12,365 bases of DNA from Kmv42 sp040757455. GTDB taxonomy: Bacteria > Nitrospirota > Thermodesulfovibrionia > Thermodesulfovibrionales > SM23-35. The notes under the pieces were generated by a model. It was not told the origin of the DNA. It ran no database searches and saw nothing but the letters and a program-made list of their open reading frames with translations. Each line of letters opens with the position of its first letter. Position 1 is the stretch's first letter. Location of the stretch: assembly GCA_040757455.1 (NCBI GenBank), contig JBFLXE010000080.1, positions 1 to 12,365 on the forward strand, given 5' to 3'. Below are positions 11,226 through 12,365 of this stretch, piece after piece. The position numbers and the translations under genes are program-made.

Positions 11226-11894
11226 CTATTCTGCAATCATCCGCAGCTTCTCCGGATCAGGGATTTGGATAGTATTATCCTTCTCAACTATCAGTTTCTT
11301 CCGTTTCAGAAATGCAAAAGCCCTCGACAGCGTCTCAGGTATCGTCCCGAGCAGAGATGCAAGTTCCTTTTTTGAATATTTCAGCCGGCAGACAGTTTGG
11401 CTATTTTCAACTCTGCTATGATCGAGAAGATAGCCCGCCAGTCTCCTTTTGATGTCCTTGAGTGACAATTCTTCTATCTTTGAAACAAACTGTCTCAGTC
11501 TTTTTGAGTATCCGCTCATGATCTTCAGTGATAAATCGGGATGTGACTTAACCAAATCGATGAATGCTTCTCTTGAAACACGAATTAGCGTTGAGTCCTC
11601 GATGGCCATACACGATGCCGGATAAAGCGCTGAATCAAAGATTGCAGCCTCAGCGACAAGATCTCCGGGAACATGAATATGTAGAGTCTGTTCCTTGCCA
11701 TAAGGAGACACTTTATACACCTTTACTTTTCCCGAGATTATGATAAAAAATGCACTCGCCTCCATCCCTTCTGAGAATATCTGCTCTCCTCTGTGGAGCC
11801 TTTTGATAGAAAGGGAGGGTTCGAGCAGGGCAAGCTCCTTATCAGTGAATGAACCGAAGAGAAATGTATTCAAAAGAAATTCGCGGATGTCCAT
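11226..11894 (-). CDS. Crp/Fnr family transcriptional regulator
   Basis: This 222-residue regulator has an N-terminal cyclic-nucleotide-type sensor domain (about 10-125), a dimerisation helix (about 120-145) and a Crp-type winged helix-turn-helix (about 148-215). The recognition helix reads TIPETLSRAFAFLKRKKLI, with Glu187, Ser190 and Arg191 in the same spacing as FNR's DNA-contacting Glu, Ser and Arg. This predicts a TTGA-type half-site. Only two cysteines (95 and 169) are present, so it cannot hold an FNR-style 4Fe-4S cluster; the signal might be heme-bound NO or another ligand, as in HcpR-like proteins. The ATG at 11894 has only a weak GGGA upstream. The likeliest visible target is the TTGAC-N4-GTCAA site before the 4Fe-4S protein gene. 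A precise subfamily cannot be fixed from sequence alone. Confidence 0.9.
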   Translation of the reverse strand: MDIREFLLNTFLFGSFTDKELALLEPSLSIKRLHRGEQIFSEGMEASAFFIIISGKVKVYKVSPYGKEQTLHIHVPGDLVAEAAIFDSALYPASCMAIEDSTLIRVSREAFIDLVKSHPDLSLKIMSGYSKRLRQFVSKIEELSLKDIKRRLAGYLLDHSRVENSQTVCRLKYSKKELASLLGTIPETLSRAFAFLKRKKLIVEKDNTIQIPDPEKLRMIAE

Positions 11895-11971
11895 AAACTA
11901 ATTCCCAAATCCAGCGATAAGCCTTATATGAGCAATTATAGCTGATACTGAGGGTGTAAAAGATAAAATTC

Positions 11972-12259
11972 ATGGTGGAGACAATCGATTCCTTGAATAA
12001 AGACTATGCCAAAGACATTGCAGGCGTTATGGAGCCATTCATTTGGGCTAAAAATGGCAAAAATGGACGCACCCGTCCCTTCCTGTGCTGCAATACTCCT
12101 ACAGAAATTGCTGTTTATTCACCGGAACTGAAGGCTCAGTATCCGTTCATAGGCATGGAAAATATCAGTGAACCTGTGAATACCTTGTGCCAGTTTCATG
12201 ACAATATACCTGCCGTGTCTGACTATCCTTGCGGCAACATTAACCCACATTATTCATAA
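11972..12259 (+). CDS. Hypothetical protein, 95 residues, unrecognised
   Basis: An open frame encodes MVETIDSLNKDYAKDIAGVM and continues to an end rich in Asn, Pro and His. Its composition is balanced and soluble-looking, with four cysteines including an adjacent pair in RPFLCCNTP. I see no signal peptide, no membrane helix and no domain I know. There is no Shine-Dalgarno close to the ATG; the nearest purine run, GAGGG, is 17 nt away, and an in-frame stop lies shortly upstream. It is divergent from the Crp/Fnr gene with 77 bp between, so it could be a target of that regulator, the remnant of a longer gene, or not a gene at all. Confidence 0.35.
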   Translation: MVETIDSLNKDYAKDIAGVMEPFIWAKNGKNGRTRPFLCCNTPTEIAVYSPELKAQYPFIGMENISEPVNTLCQFHDNIPAVSDYPCGNINPHYS

Positions 12260-12365
12260 ATTTTTCATACATGAGGATTTTAAAGATTTTTGGAGTCGAT
12301 CGGAGCCAATGGAAGACGAATACGCTGCAGTTTTATACCGAGTCACGCTCTGATTTTACAAAATC

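Noticed and set aside
12271..12365. Plus-strand frame starting MRILKIFGVDRSQWK and open to the window edge
   Set aside because: It has no ribosome site, no recognisable family and only 31 codons visible; not enough to call.
1..12365. CRISPR array, tRNA, rRNA or insertion sequence
   Set aside because: I saw no regularly spaced repeats, no tRNA cloverleaf with TTCGA arm and CCA end, no rRNA sequence, and no transposase-like frame on either strand.

Overview
The window looks like a piece of the chromosome of an anaerobic, nitrogen-fixing bacterium. A NifA-type activator, a ferredoxin-rich 'archaeal-type' glutamate synthase, a 4Fe-4S ferredoxin-like protein and a Crp/Fnr regulator point that way. 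The gene style (split glutamate synthase, TauE/SafE permease followed by a small membrane protein and stress proteins) recalls Nitrospirota or deltaproteobacterial relatives, but the phylum is inferred from general knowledge only. All intact, confidently recognised genes lie on the minus strand.

Layout. (1) 1-2515: a minus-strand operon reading TauE/SafE (TSUP) permease -> 139-aa three-helix membrane protein -> tandem-domain universal stress protein -> CBS-domain protein (cut by the window edge). (2) 2516-2906: a 390-bp intergenic region dense in symmetry. It holds a candidate sigma70-like promoter for the permease operon on the minus strand. On the plus strand it holds a textbook NifA module: a TGT-N10-ACA site and, about 100 bp before the predicted start point, a -24/-12 (sigma54) promoter. 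That module fires into a short stretch with no recognisable gene, convergent to nifA. (3) 2907-9571: a tightly overlapping minus-strand operon: class II glutamine amidotransferase subunit -> FMN-domain glutamate synthase with two ferredoxin domains -> GXGXG domain fused to an FAD/NADPH Fe-S oxidoreductase -> nifA. (4) 9708-11894: a 4Fe-4S protein with a perfect TTGAC-N4-GTCAA palindrome upstream, a truncated flavin reductase (flavoredoxin-like) pseudogene on the plus strand, a dispersed palindromic repeat, and a Crp/Fnr regulator whose recognition helix carries the FNR-type E..SR residues. (5) 11895-12365: an unrecognised 95-aa plus-strand reading frame and the window end.

How it fits together. 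The glutamate synthase operon assimilates nitrogen (glutamine + 2-oxoglutarate -> 2 glutamate), and its last gene is the nitrogen-fixation activator, so nifA expression is probably tied to ammonia assimilation. NifA could in turn act on the orphan sigma54 promoter next door, which may drive a small RNA, a small peptide, or the remnant of a lost nif gene. The Crp/Fnr regulator plausibly controls the 4Fe-4S protein through the TTGAC palindrome, an HcpR-like nitrosative or redox stress arrangement. G-rich palindromic repeat units appear to have inserted inside two of the glutamate synthase genes and are translated.
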